64,000 bases of DNA from JANRIC01 sp033765345. Its GTDB lineage: Bacteria; Bacteroidota; Bacteroidia; Cytophagales; Microscillaceae. Below are positions 51,850 through 61,090 of this stretch, piece by piece. Position 1 is the stretch's first letter; every line of letters begins with the position of its first letter. A program made the translations under genes and the position numbers. The notes beneath the pieces are model-generated. The model searched no databases. It saw nothing but the letters and a program-made list of their open reading frames with translations, and was not told where the DNA came from. Where the stretch lies: assembly GCA_033765345.1 (NCBI GenBank), contig JANRIC010000185.1:16563-80562 (forward strand). The letters run 5' to 3'.

Positions 51850-54800
51850 TTAATTTTCCTGTGAATTTAAAAGCTTCTTTCCTTTGGGCTGACGGAGGTG
51901 ACTCACATCCTGCGCCTTGATGATCAAATGCGTTACCTTAGATTCATGATCTAATTCAGGCACAAATAGAATTCTGAATGTAAATATCTTCTTGAGCTTG
52001 CGATTTACGATCTGTTCATCCACCTCAAAAGTTTTGCCTTGAAAACCTCGGCCACAATACTCAATCCAGGCATCAAATTTCTCTTGGGGGAATGTATCCG
52101 GGAAATAGTATTCAGGCTGAATATAAAAATGCCATAAAAAATAGGTCTCTTTCATTTTTTTATTGGCAGCAATGATCTGCAAATGCTGATCTACTTTAAG
52201 AATTACCTCATCGTGAGTAAGATCAATAGCACTCAGCAGTTCTTCCTGTTGAGATTTTTGATAAATGTGGTTTTGAATTTCTGCTTTCAAAGATTCAGCT
52301 TCTTCCTTAAACTCACGAAGTTTGGTATTGATATTAAAATGCAATCGATTTCTTAGCTTTTGTTTAAACAGGGTTCTTTCTTCCTGAAGTTTTTTCATCG
52401 AGCTCGTAATATCCCAGGCTGAAATTACAGCCATAATGACCTCATGCTTGGTATTCTTGATCGGTTCAAAGCGAATAGAATAAACTTTGTAATCCTTTTG
52501 ATAATGATTGGGGAAGATCTGGTCTACCTCAAAGCTTTCTCCCTCTAAAGCTCGATCACAATAATGTAACCATTCCTCGTACTTGTGTTGTGGGAAAGTA
52601 TCCGGTAAAAAATATTCCAATTGCAGATAAATATTCCAAAGACGATAGGTGCGTTTGGCTTGTTTATTAAGCTGTACGATTTCATAATCATGATTGATTG
52701 CCACTGCAAGACAATCCAGCTTATCAAAAAAGTCAATCTGGCTTTCAGTGGCTTTAGCCTGACTATCGAGCAGACGAAGTTTTTGCTCAAAAAAGGCTCT
52801 CTCCCTTTCGTGCTCAACCGAAGCACGTGCCAAAGCCTGTTTTTGATTTTCAATGATCCTTGAAGTACGGTTGGCTTGTTTTTTTGTAAATTCTGAGATG
52901 TCCAGCTCTCTTTGTTTACGCTGCGTAATATCTCTTGAGAAAATAGCAACGCCTGTTACGTGTTCATTTTCATCCAAAATCGGATTAAAATAAATACTGA
53001 GATAAAATTTTTGATTGGTTTTCTCACTAAAAATAGCCTGATCAATAGAGAATTTCTCACCAGATAGCGCTCGGTCATAATAACCTTTCCAGATGTAGTA
53101 ATAATTACGAGGAAGAACATCTAGCACACTGGAAGAAATTCGGATAGTTTCTCCCAGTTTTTCATAAAATCTTCGGGCACTTTCATTCATCAGCGTAATT
53201 CGATAATTAGTGCCAATGGTATAAATCGCATCTTCGGTATTATTGATCAAAGCCGTCAGGTTGGCTTCTTTGATCTGAAGTTCTTCCTTGGTGCCGATGA
53301 TACGTGCTTCGGCATTTTTACGGGCAGTAATATCAATGATAAACTCGATGATTTTGTATGGCTGCCCGTTAAGATCCAAAATCGGGTTAAAACTTCCCTG
53401 AAACCAAACTGCCTTACCTGATTTGGTGATTCTTTTTACTTCACCGATATGATAGCTGCCCTGTCGGAGTTTATGCCAAAGTGCCTTGTACGATCTGGAT
53501 TCTTTTTCATCGGTAGGTACAATAATGGTATGATCACGACCTATGATTTCTTCCCGTTTGTATTCCATCATTTCCAGAAAATTATCATTGGCATCGATAA
53601 TTTTTCCATCCAGATTAAACTCTACTACGGCACTGGATCTTTTAAAGGAATCCAATTGCTCTTTAAAGTCAAGCCTAAGTCTTTTTTCTTCCGTTACATC
53701 AAAGGCTAGTTTTAAAATCTTGTAAGGAACTCCGTTTTTATCCGTAATGGGAGAGTAAGTCGCTTTCAGCCATACATCGCTGCCGTCTCTGGCAATTCTT
53801 TTATACTCGCCATAATGTGGGATGCCCGCTTTCAGGTCACGCCAGAGCCGTTCATATTGGCTTTGGTCAATTTGTGTGTTGGGTACTAAAAAGTCGTGTG
53901 TTAGACCGATGAGCTCGTCTTCGGCATATTTAAGAGCTTTGAAAAACAGATCATTGGCACTCAGCAAGCGTTTATCCATCCCAATCTCTACGGTAATCAA
54001 AGTTGATTTGATCGCAAAAGATTGTGCTGCCAAGGCCTCTTGATTTTTTTGCATTTCAAATTGCGTTTCTTCAAGTATTTTCAGGCTTCGAAGCATTTCC
54101 TGTTCCTGTTTACGCATTTGCTCCGTAATAAAGGTAGATTCTATGAGTAGTTTTTTGGTTTTTTCGTTGGCACGCGCTGCATAAAGGTTAGATGCAATAT
54201 TTTCGCTTAATTTTTCAAGGAAGGCAATTTCGTAATTCTTGATTTCGTAAAAAGAGGCCAGCTCAATTACACCATAAACCCGATCACTCATTTTAAGGGG
54301 AACCACCAGCACACTTTTGGGTTGTGTACCACCTAAGCCGGAAGTAATATCTACATAATTTTCAGGAATATCAGTTATATAAATAGTATCCGCATCTTTA
54401 AACACCTGACCTACCAGCCCTTCACCAATCTGTACGCTTTTTTTGAGGTATTTTCGGCGATTAAACGCATAACTGGCAATCAGCTCAAGGCTCGCCTGCT
54501 CATTTCTTTCTTCATCTTCATTGACAATAAACAAACCTCCCTGATTGGCATCCAAGTATTTAACTACGTTGGATACAATTTCATACGAAAGTGTCTCGGT
54601 ATCATCATTGTAAGTCTGGAGGATTTCCCCAAAAATAGCCAAACCTTTGGTAGCCCAATTACGCGCTTCTTCATCAGCTGCTACAGCTTTCATTTTCTCA
54701 CGCATATTGATCAAAGCACCAGCAAGCGTATCTTTCTCCAGGCTTATACCATTGAGCCCTTTGTAAGAAACACCCAAGTCGCCTTTTTCAATACTTTTGA

Positions 54801-55647
54801 TAAAATTAGTCGCATTACGAATTTTATCAACCATGCCATTGAGTGCCTGAGCTACCATACCGACTTCATTCTTAGAATTATACTCAATCTTTTGAGTCAG
54901 ATCTCCCTGACCAATAGAGTGAGCCACCTTGGAGATTTGATCCAAAGGTCTGAAAAGCCAGCGTGCTATGAGTATACTCCCCCCGATGATAAAAAAGATA
55001 TTGACCATCAATAAGAATAGTATCTGAGTTTTGGTTTGTGTGATCCTTGCATTAAAATTAATCTGATATTCACTGATGAGATCAGAATGTAAATTAACCA
55101 ATGCCTGATTTTCGGCCTCCAACACTGCCAATGCTTGTTTCACACGGGGATTAAGCATCCTGTATCGTTCAATGGCAATAGAATCTATAAAAGTATCTTC
55201 GCTAAAAATGGTTTGAGCTTCTTCTTCAAACTTGCCTTTGCCATACCAACCCGCCTGGATATCCTGAAAAATGGGTATGATGGATGGAGGAGGGGGAGGG
55301 AGGATTATTTTTTCATCCTCGAAATACTCCTGACCACCTGTCTCAAGAAGATTCAGATTTGTTTTAAAACTACTAATCAGGATATTGAGGTTATTTTTAA
55401 GTGCCTGACGATCGTCCGTAGAAAGAACTAAATTGCCTGATTCAGCTATTTGATTGGAATAAATTACAATTTGCTCAACAATATCCCTGTTTTTCCCCGC
55501 AATATTAATCATCAGTTGATATTCTTTAAGGGAAGAAAAAGAATTGGTTGTAAACCAGTAACTTGCTGTAATTGTAATGCCAAAAAAAGCAAAAAATAAT
55601 ATAAGTCTGTATTTAATAGACCAATTATTTTTTAATGATTTTCCCAT
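51850..55647 (-). CDS. Membrane HAMP-GAF-multi-PAS sensor lacking an output domain
   Basis: 1265 residues. Two membrane helices (about 14-33; about 208-230) enclose an extracytoplasmic helical domain; HAMP about 215-290 (FRPLDQISKVAHSIGQGDLT); GAF about 345-485; PAS units about 545-650, 660-780 and 790-905; a coiled coil; then two more PAS units about 955-1070 and 1120-1260 that are close copies of each other (YFLPDTFPQ / YYFPDTFPQ). It ends without HisKA, HATPase, GGDEF or HTH. It probably signals through a partner by protein contact. Confidence 0.85.
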   Translation of the reverse strand: MGKSLKNNWSIKYRLILFFAFFGITITASYWFTTNSFSSLKEYQLMINIAGKNRDIVEQIVIYSNQIAESGNLVLSTDDRQALKNNLNILISSFKTNLNLLETGGQEYFEDEKIILPPPPPSIIPIFQDIQAGWYGKGKFEEEAQTIFSEDTFIDSIAIERYRMLNPRVKQALAVLEAENQALVNLHSDLISEYQINFNARITQTKTQILFLLMVNIFFIIGGSILIARWLFRPLDQISKVAHSIGQGDLTQKIEYNSKNEVGMVAQALNGMVDKIRNATNFIKSIEKGDLGVSYKGLNGISLEKDTLAGALINMREKMKAVAADEEARNWATKGLAIFGEILQTYNDDTETLSYEIVSNVVKYLDANQGGLFIVNEDEERNEQASLELIASYAFNRRKYLKKSVQIGEGLVGQVFKDADTIYITDIPENYVDITSGLGGTQPKSVLVVPLKMSDRVYGVIELASFYEIKNYEIAFLEKLSENIASNLYAARANEKTKKLLIESTFITEQMRKQEQEMLRSLKILEETQFEMQKNQEALAAQSFAIKSTLITVEIGMDKRLLSANDLFFKALKYAEDELIGLTHDFLVPNTQIDQSQYERLWRDLKAGIPHYGEYKRIARDGSDVWLKATYSPITDKNGVPYKILKLAFDVTEEKRLRLDFKEQLDSFKRSSAVVEFNLDGKIIDANDNFLEMMEYKREEIIGRDHTIIVPTDEKESRSYKALWHKLRQGSYHIGEVKRITKSGKAVWFQGSFNPILDLNGQPYKIIEFIIDITARKNAEARIIGTKEELQIKEANLTALINNTEDAIYTIGTNYRITLMNESARRFYEKLGETIRISSSVLDVLPRNYYYIWKGYYDRALSGEKFSIDQAIFSEKTNQKFYLSIYFNPILDENEHVTGVAIFSRDITQRKQRELDISEFTKKQANRTSRIIENQKQALARASVEHERERAFFEQKLRLLDSQAKATESQIDFFDKLDCLAVAINHDYEIVQLNKQAKRTYRLWNIYLQLEYFLPDTFPQHKYEEWLHYCDRALEGESFEVDQIFPNHYQKDYKVYSIRFEPIKNTKHEVIMAVISAWDITSSMKKLQEERTLFKQKLRNRLHFNINTKLREFKEEAESLKAEIQNHIYQKSQQEELLSAIDLTHDEVILKVDQHLQIIAANKKMKETYFLWHFYIQPEYYFPDTFPQEKFDAWIEYCGRGFQGKTFEVDEQIVNRKLKKIFTFRILFVPELDHESKVTHLIIKAQDVSHLRQPKGKKLLNSQEN

Positions 55648-55708
55648 ATCGGTCCTAGATCAAAATAACGCAAGATGAGGAATAACTGCCCTTAGCCTAT
55701 CTCATAAG

Positions 55709-55716
55709 CAAAGATA
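55709..55716 (-). promoter_or_regulatory. -7 box TATCTTTG for the multi-PAS sensor gene
   Basis: Exact TAnnTTTG match on the minus strand, about 60 bases upstream of ATG 55647. Confidence 0.45.
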
Positions 55717-55819
55717 AAATTATTCTTTTTAATATACTTACAAAAAGCGTACTATGAAATGATTTCGAGGTAATTCAGCCCTTATTTTGAAAAAAATTAT
55801 TTTAAAACTATTATTTTTC

Positions 55820-55827
55820 TAATTTTG
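55820..55827 (+). promoter_or_regulatory. -7 box TAATTTTG for the Wzz-like gene
   Basis: Exact match, 24 bases before ATG 55852; it includes the TTG at 55825, which is therefore not the start codon. Confidence 0.5.
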
Positions 55828-55851
55828 CGCCCTATTCAATATATTCACACC

Positions 55852-56733
55852 ATGAATCCAGAAAAGACCTATCAACATATACAAGCAGATGCTGAAATTG
55901 ACCTCGTAGAGATCTTATCCAGCGTGGGTTTGGTAGCATATAAACATTTAAAGATGTTACTTGTTTTAGGCATCTTGGGCGTTTGTTCGGGTTTCATCTA
56001 TGCATCCCTGCGATCACCTTCGTATTCTTCCAGGCTGGTGCTAGAGTCCAAAGTAGTGGGTTATGCAGATTTATCTCCCTTGTTACAAACCCTGAATGAA
56101 CTCGTCAAGGAAGATAATCTCCCTGAACTCGCCCGAAAACTTAACATTACCCCAGATATTGCCCGGAAATTAAAGAGCATCAAAGGCATCAATATCTTTC
56201 AGGAGGAAATCGGTCGCCCGGAAAAAGATTTTATTTTATCCTTTAAAATTGCCATTAAGGTAACAGTCGCCTCAAATGACATATTGCCTGCGATAGAAAA
56301 AGGTATTCTTTATTACCTAGAAAACAATGAATATGTCAAATCCAGAATCGATACGAAAGTGAAAAATCTGGAGACTCAGATCAATAATCTGAAAAAAGAA
56401 ATCCAACAAATGGATAGCCTCAAGAAAAGCATCCAAACACTGATTAATCAGCCCCAAACTACAAGTCTATATTTGCCTGATTTGGGAAGCCTGTTTGAAC
56501 AATCCAATAATTTGCATAAAGAAAAGCTTGAGATGGAATATGATCTTAAATTTTCTAAAAACTTCCAGATTTTAGAAAAATTTACAGCTTTTATTGACCC
56601 GGTCAGCTTTGGGATATTGGGCAGCGGGGCTATAGGTGGAGGTATTGCTTTTGTGTGCTGGGTGCTGATGGTAGTTTTTCAAGAGCTGGGAAAATTACTC
56701 AGGAAACGCCGCGTAGAGAATACCCTCAAATAA
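55852..56733 (+). CDS. Wzz/chain-length-determinant-like membrane protein
   Basis: 293 residues from ATG 55852 (MNPEKTYQHIQADAEIDLVEIL); the TTG at 55825 is rejected because it is in the promoter. N-terminal segment EIDLVEILSSVGLVAYKHLKMLLVLGILGVCSGFIYASL and C-terminal helix (about 257-280) enclose a periplasmic helical domain with a coiled coil (VKNLETQINNLKKEIQQMDS), the polysaccharide co-polymerase plan. No tyrosine kinase or polysaccharide genes are adjacent, so the pathway is unknown. Confidence 0.75.
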   Translation: MNPEKTYQHIQADAEIDLVEILSSVGLVAYKHLKMLLVLGILGVCSGFIYASLRSPSYSSRLVLESKVVGYADLSPLLQTLNELVKEDNLPELARKLNITPDIARKLKSIKGINIFQEEIGRPEKDFILSFKIAIKVTVASNDILPAIEKGILYYLENNEYVKSRIDTKVKNLETQINNLKKEIQQMDSLKKSIQTLINQPQTTSLYLPDLGSLFEQSNNLHKEKLEMEYDLKFSKNFQILEKFTAFIDPVSFGILGSGAIGGGIAFVCWVLMVVFQELGKLLRKRRVENTLK

Positions 56734-56744
56734 AAAGTCAAAAG

Positions 56745-56786
56745 CTATTGATAAATCCATTGATTTTTCAATGGATTTATCAATAG
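56745..56786. terminator. Bidirectional terminator, perfect 19-bp stem
   Basis: Positions 56745-56763 and 56768-56786 are exact reverse complements (ctattgataaatccattga in the left arm) around loop tttt. It lies between convergent Wzz-like and pheS genes and overlaps the pheS stop codon. Confidence 0.85.
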
Positions 56787-57826
56787 GCAATATCTCCAAA
56801 TTGACGCAAAAAACGAATATCGTTTTCTGTAAAAAGTCTAAGGTCTTTGATTTGATATTTAAGCATCGTAATACGCTCAATACCCATTCCAAAAGCAAAA
56901 CCGGTGTATTTTTCCGGGTCAATCCCACAGTTAGCCAGCACATTGGGGTCTACCATGCCCGAACCACCGATTTCTACCCAACCTGTACCTTTACAGATGT
57001 TTTTAGCTCCTCCACAAAGTTTACATACTCCAGGTTCGTGCAATCCACAGGAAATATCAATTTCGGCACTTGGCTCGGTGAATGGAAAGAAGGAAGGTCT
57101 GAAACGCACCTTGGTATGTTTGCCAAACATCTCTTTGGCAAAGTGGTACAGCGTCTGTTTCAAATCCAATAAACTCACATTTTCATCAATAAACAAACCC
57201 TCCACTTGATGAAAAATACAATGTGCTCTGGCCGAAATAGCCTCATTTCGGAATACACGCCCTGGCATAATAGAACGGATGGGAGGTTTTTGTTTTTCCA
57301 TCAATCGTACTTGTACAGAGGAGGTATGCGTGCGAAGGGCAATATCTGGGTTTTTCTCAAGAAAGAAGGTATCCTGCATTTCCCTTGCCGGGTGATTGGG
57401 GGGAAAGTTTAGGGAGGTAAAATTATGCCAGTCGTCCTCGATTTCGGGACCATCAGCCACATTAAAACCAATTCTTTCAAATATCTCAATAATACGATTC
57501 TTAACAATCGTCAATGGATGAATGCTCCCTAATTGATGGGGAATGACCGGAAGCGTCAGATCCAGGTCGTGTGATTGGGATAGACCCTCTTTTTGAGCCT
57601 CAAGTTGAGCCTGTACCTCTTTGAATTTGCTTTGGGTTAGTTCTTTGAGAGCATTCAGGGCTATTCCAAAGTCTTTTCTATCTTCGGGGGCTACTTCTTT
57701 GATATTGCCCATAAGGGCAGGGATTTCTCTTTTAAGAAAAGCCAACCGGAACTCCTCCAGTTGGGCTTCATTCTCAATGGGATAATCTTTAATTTGTTGC
57801 TCTAATTCTTTTACCTTTTCTAGCAT
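56780..57826 (-). CDS. pheS: Phenylalanine-tRNA ligase alpha subunit
   Basis: 348 residues from ATG 57826 (MLEKVKELEQQIK); ATG 57829 is an alternative. N-terminal coiled coil about 1-85; class II synthetase core with FRNEAISARAHCIFHQVEGL (motif 2), PSFFPFTEPSAEID and GFAFGMGIERITML (motif 3). It charges tRNA-Phe as an alpha2-beta2 enzyme; pheT is not adjacent. A -7 box TATATTTG lies at 57834-57841, implying an almost leaderless transcript. Confidence 0.96.
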   Translation of the reverse strand: MLEKVKELEQQIKDYPIENEAQLEEFRLAFLKREIPALMGNIKEVAPEDRKDFGIALNALKELTQSKFKEVQAQLEAQKEGLSQSHDLDLTLPVIPHQLGSIHPLTIVKNRIIEIFERIGFNVADGPEIEDDWHNFTSLNFPPNHPAREMQDTFFLEKNPDIALRTHTSSVQVRLMEKQKPPIRSIMPGRVFRNEAISARAHCIFHQVEGLFIDENVSLLDLKQTLYHFAKEMFGKHTKVRFRPSFFPFTEPSAEIDISCGLHEPGVCKLCGGAKNICKGTGWVEIGGSGMVDPNVLANCGIDPEKYTGFAFGMGIERITMLKYQIKDLRLFTENDIRFLRQFGDIAY

Positions 57827-57833
57827 CATAGCA

Positions 57834-57841
57834 CAAATATA
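57834..57841 (-). promoter_or_regulatory. -7 box TATATTTG for pheS
   Basis: Exact TAnnTTTG match on the minus strand. The transcript would start within a few bases of the ATG at 57826-57829. Confidence 0.45.
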
Positions 57842-57883
57842 GGCAAGCATTCAGAAAAGCTAAAAATAATCTTATCGGAAATT

Positions 57884-58393
57884 TTAAAGGCTGCCAATAC
57901 CTACCACCTTGGGGGTATTGATCTCAGGATGCCCTTCAGGCACTATAATAGAAATAGGTGCCGGATAACCCACCTCTCCAGGGGCTTTATCCAACCATAT
58001 TTTGTAGATTTTACCCTGAATGGCACTTTCACCAAAGCCGCTCGTGACTGGCATCGGATTGCAGTTTACCCGGCTGATTTGTAGGGGAGAGGCATAAAAT
58101 TTGACATTTGTAAAATCTTTCTTGAGGCTATAAGGCATGACGGTTTCTCTGAGTGTTTTTCCTCGCTCGTCTACCAATCCACCTCCGGCAATTTTGACAA
58201 ATTCCTTTGCACAAGATTCAAGATCAGCTGAGTTTTTGAGTATGTGAATATATGTTTCAAGCACTGTTTTGACCTCTTGGGGTAAATCGCTTAGGGCAAT
58301 GTCATACTTTTTAGATTGCCCCTGAGCTTGAGAGATAAAAAACAAACACGTACAGATCAGCCAAAGATGGCAAAAAAATCGGATTGATTTCAT
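57884..58393 (-). CDS. Exported protein of unknown function
   Basis: 169 residues from ATG 58393, chosen because the signal peptide MKSIRFFCHLWLICTCLFF begins there, ending near SQAQGQ. The frame opens 4 codons earlier. The mature part is about 145 residues with two Cys (DLESCAKEF; RVNCNPM) and a beta-rich second half ending GIGSL. No family recognised. It lies upstream of pheS on the same strand. Confidence 0.6.
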   Translation of the reverse strand: MKSIRFFCHLWLICTCLFFISQAQGQSKKYDIALSDLPQEVKTVLETYIHILKNSADLESCAKEFVKIAGGGLVDERGKTLRETVMPYSLKKDFTNVKFYASPLQISRVNCNPMPVTSGFGESAIQGKIYKIWLDKAPGEVGYPAPISIIVPEGHPEINTPKVVGIGSL

Positions 58394-58503
58394 AAAAAGT
58401 GTCATTTATTTTACTTGCAAGTATACATAAATACTTGGAAATTGACCCAAAAGAGTAGACTATCCTCATAAAAATCCTTTCTTATGTAGGAATTTCGACT
58501 TTT

Positions 58504-58743
58504 CTAAAGATTACCAGTTTTTTCGCGCCATTGCATCAGTAGCTCGAAGGTATTGTTGGATTTGGCATAATCCAGATACCCTGACTCACTCTGCGCCCCA
58601 AGTAGTTCTTGAAAAGCCAGTTTTTCCTCCTCTGTCGGATTCGCTGGCAAAAAAAGCAGCAGCTCCTCCAGCTCATACAGCCGAAGTATTTGTTCAGGTT
58701 CAGAGATTTCATATTGTTTGCAGAAGTCTTCCAGATTGTTCAT
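58504..58743 (-). CDS. Small helical protein, 79 residues
   Basis: From ATG 58743 (MNNLEDFCKQYEISEPEQIL); longer frame to 58830 is rejected because it overlaps the divergent DUF2461 gene. Leu/Glu-rich helices (RLYELEELLLFLPANPTEEEK), cytoplasmic. No family recognised. Divergent from the DUF2461 gene with 75 bases between. Confidence 0.55.
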   Translation of the reverse strand: MNNLEDFCKQYEISEPEQILRLYELEELLLFLPANPTEEEKLAFQELLGAQSESGYLDYAKSNNTFELLMQWREKTGNL

Positions 58744-58818
58744 AATTATAAATTTTGATATAAAACCATTTAATTTTTTGGTAAATTTTTTATCAATTGT
58801 TAATTTTAAAGAAAAAAC

Positions 58819-59478
58819 ATGTCCAGACAAATTATACTCAACTTTCTCAGCGGCTTACAAACAAACAACAATCGTGAATGGATGGAAGCCAACAAAAAAA
58901 CTTATCAGGATGCCAAAACCGCTTTCGAGGAGTTGGTTCATGCCTTGATCCAAAAGATCAGTGCTTTTGATTCGGATATTGCCGACCTTGAGCCCAAACA
59001 ATGTATTTTCAGATTAAATCGTGACATTCGCTTTAGCAAAGACAAAAGCCCTTACAAGCTTAATTTTGGGGCAGCTATGCAAAAAGGTGGAAAAAAATCC
59101 AGAGCCGGCGGCTATTATATTCATATCCAGCCCAATCAAGAATCTTTTGTGGGTGGAGGGATTTATATGCCTGATGCTTCCGAACTTGCCAAAATTCGGC
59201 AGGAAATAGATTATAATGGAGAAAGTCTCAAAAAAATTATTCAAAATGAAGCTTTTATTCAAAGATTTGGAGAAATCTGGGGCGAAAAGGTTAAAAGTGC
59301 CCCCAAAGGTTACGCCAAAGATCATCCTGATATTGAACTGCTTAAACTAAAAAGTTTTGTAGTATTTGAAAAATTCAACGATCCGGATATCCTAAAAGAT
59401 GATTTTGCAGATCGATGTGTTGCCGCCTTCCAGGCTCTCAAACCCCTCAATGATTTCCTGAATGAAGCTATCTTATAG
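58819..59478 (+). CDS. DUF2461 / TIGR02453 family protein
   Basis: 219 residues. Family signature features NNREWMEANKKTYQDAKTAFEELVH, RLNRDIRFSKDKSPYKLNFGAA, and AGGYYIHIQPNQESFVGGGIYMPDA. This family is widespread in bacteria with no confirmed function. The stop codon is 2 bases before a large 7-mer tandem array. Confidence 0.9.
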   Translation: MSRQIILNFLSGLQTNNNREWMEANKKTYQDAKTAFEELVHALIQKISAFDSDIADLEPKQCIFRLNRDIRFSKDKSPYKLNFGAAMQKGGKKSRAGGYYIHIQPNQESFVGGGIYMPDASELAKIRQEIDYNGESLKKIIQNEAFIQRFGEIWGEKVKSAPKGYAKDHPDIELLKLKSFVVFEKFNDPDILKDDFADRCVAAFQALKPLNDFLNEAIL

Positions 59479-59480
59479 GT

Positions 59481-59672
59481 GTTTGGAGTTGGGTGTTGGG
59501 AGTTGGGAGTTGGGAGTTGGGTGTTGGGAGTTGGGAGTTGGGAGTTGGGAGTTGGGAGTTGGGAGTTGGGAGTTGGGTGTCGGGAGTTGGGAGTGAGGTG
59601 TCGGGAGTTGGGGGTTGGGAGTTGGGAGTTGGGTGTTGGGTGTTGGGAGTTGGGTGTTGGGAGTTGGGTGTG
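59481..59672. repeat. Tandem 7-bp array, about 27 units, G-quadruplex-capable
   Basis: Repeated gttggga / gttgggt (some gtcggga or gtgaggt variants) fills the region right after the DUF2461 stop. On the plus strand, GGG runs are spaced by 4 bases (agtt/tgtt), matching the G3-N1-7 quadruplex rule many times over. Open frames through it are artefacts of the period. Confidence 0.9.
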
Positions 59673-59686
59673 AGGTATAGAATCAT

Positions 59687-59760
59687 CTGACCCCTCGCTC
59701 CTGACCCCTTGCTCCTGACCCCTCGCTCCTGACCCCTCGCTCCCGACATCTGACCCCTTA
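59687..59760. repeat. Tandem 14-bp repeat, four units plus a partial
   Basis: ctgacccctcgctc at 59687, 59701 (one substitution), 59715 and 59729, plus ctgacccctta at 59750. It abuts the 7-mer array on one side and the stop of the following minus-strand gene on the other. Confidence 0.85.
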
Positions 59761-60180
59761 CTCTTTTACGGAGCGATAGGTAAATAATTGGGTGTCGTTG
59801 CCATCTTTGATAGAAAGGGTCATTTTTTTGGAGCTGATTTTGACGATGTCAAAGCTTTGTGCAGGACCTTCTTCGGGTTGGATAGTTAGTTTGCCTTGAT
59901 CTTCGCTGAGTTGCCATTTATTTTTCTTCAGGATGCGTCCTTTTTGGGTATAGATATACAGGTAACAAACGCCTCCTGACCTGAATTCCATGACAGTTTT
60001 TACGGAGCTTTGCCTTTGCCGCTCGAGCATTTCTTCGGAGATGGTACTGCCCTCGATGTGCATCTCGATCATCTCCCATTTGCGTAATAAAGCGTTATTT
60101 TGACCCTTTTGGGCGAAGCTCTTTATTTGGGTAGTGAATAAAACTAGGAATGTTCCGATAATAACTTGATAGTTTTTCAT
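59758..60180 (-). CDS. Exported lipocalin-like protein
   Basis: 140 residues. Signal peptide MKNYQVIIGTFLVLFTTQIKS to AQK. Mature domain begins LLRKWEMIEMHIEGSTI and continues with beta strands (VCYLYIYTQKGRILKKNKWQL), resembling lipocalin-like DUF4923-type proteins of Bacteroidota. Function unknown. Its 3' end overlaps the last bases of the 14-mer array. Confidence 0.7.
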   Translation of the reverse strand: MKNYQVIIGTFLVLFTTQIKSFAQKGQNNALLRKWEMIEMHIEGSTISEEMLERQRQSSVKTVMEFRSGGVCYLYIYTQKGRILKKNKWQLSEDQGKLTIQPEEGPAQSFDIVKISSKKMTLSIKDGNDTQLFTYRSVKE

Positions 60181-60267
60181 ATAGGTTTGATTAAGAAATA
60201 ATGCCTTAGGTAATGGATGCTTAGATAACGATTTTGCTCAATAAAATTATATCACAACACATAAAAA

Positions 60268-61038
60268 TCACTCAAATTTAAGCTCAAATTGTTGCTCGGT
60301 TACTTTTCCGGGATGATCCTGATTATGATATCTGCGCTCTATGAAAGTCAGGCGATTGTCATAGTCGAGCAGCCATATAGAGGAGGCGTGTGTACCATAA
60401 TGAGGGCTCTCGATAAAAACCGAAGAAAGCATTTTTTCTTGTTCCTGAGGAAGACCGGTCTGCTGGATTTGTGCAGTTTTAGGTTTTTCCAAGTCATAGA
60501 GTGCCTTTAGGAGCATTTCTATATCAATACTGTCTTTTTGGAGTTCTTCGGATAATTTGTCTTTGATTTTTTGTACTTTGTACCAGGGGGTGTCTAATAA
60601 ATGATTGCTGAGACCGTACAGACCTGGTTTCAGCCCTCTGATCTTATTTTCATAGTTGGAGAAATAGTACAATTCATCGAGCGTCCCTACCAGAAGATTA
60701 AAGCCGTTGTACGCATCTGCTTGTGGGGCAATTTGTTCCAAATAAAGTTTGGGGGAAATGTCTGTTTTGAGGAAATTGACAGTAAGATCTCCCCTTGAAG
60801 GGGCTGCTGCTTTGAGGTTTTTTAAGTCTCTGTAATTGGTGAGGGCTGTAAATCGCCCCTGAGTGTGAATGCCCATCCAGGTACCGCCAGCTTCCAGGTC
60901 ACGCCCGGCAAGAATTCCGGGATAATCCTCCCAAAAGTGAGCGGCGGCTGTTTTGCGTTGATAAAACTCATCCCGGTTTGCCAGAAGTATGAGTTTATAG
61001 GTTGCGTGATTTTTCCAATTAAAACCGATGAGGCACAT
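60268..61038 (-). CDS. NRDE family protein (TANGO2-like)
   Basis: 256 residues beginning MCLIGFNWKNHATYKLILLANRDEFY, the NRDE signature, then GRDLEAGGTWMGI and GLSNHLLDTPWYKV. This family shares the Ntn-hydrolase-like core, with Cys2 available as an N-terminal nucleophile after Met removal. Eukaryotic TANGO2 is linked to heme handling; the bacterial role is unclear. Probably cotranscribed with the M61 peptidase 52 bases upstream. Confidence 0.88.
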   Translation of the reverse strand: MCLIGFNWKNHATYKLILLANRDEFYQRKTAAAHFWEDYPGILAGRDLEAGGTWMGIHTQGRFTALTNYRDLKNLKAAAPSRGDLTVNFLKTDISPKLYLEQIAPQADAYNGFNLLVGTLDELYYFSNYENKIRGLKPGLYGLSNHLLDTPWYKVQKIKDKLSEELQKDSIDIEMLLKALYDLEKPKTAQIQQTGLPQEQEKMLSSVFIESPHYGTHASSIWLLDYDNRLTFIERRYHNQDHPGKVTEQQFELKFE

Positions 61039-61090
61039 AATCTAAATTTTTTATTTTCAAAGATACACTCGAATCCCGAGAAAATTCAGA

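Noticed and set aside
59468..59749. Minus-strand ORF and two plus-strand ORFs through the array
   Set aside because: They exist only because a 7-bp period gives open frames; composition is entirely repetitive.
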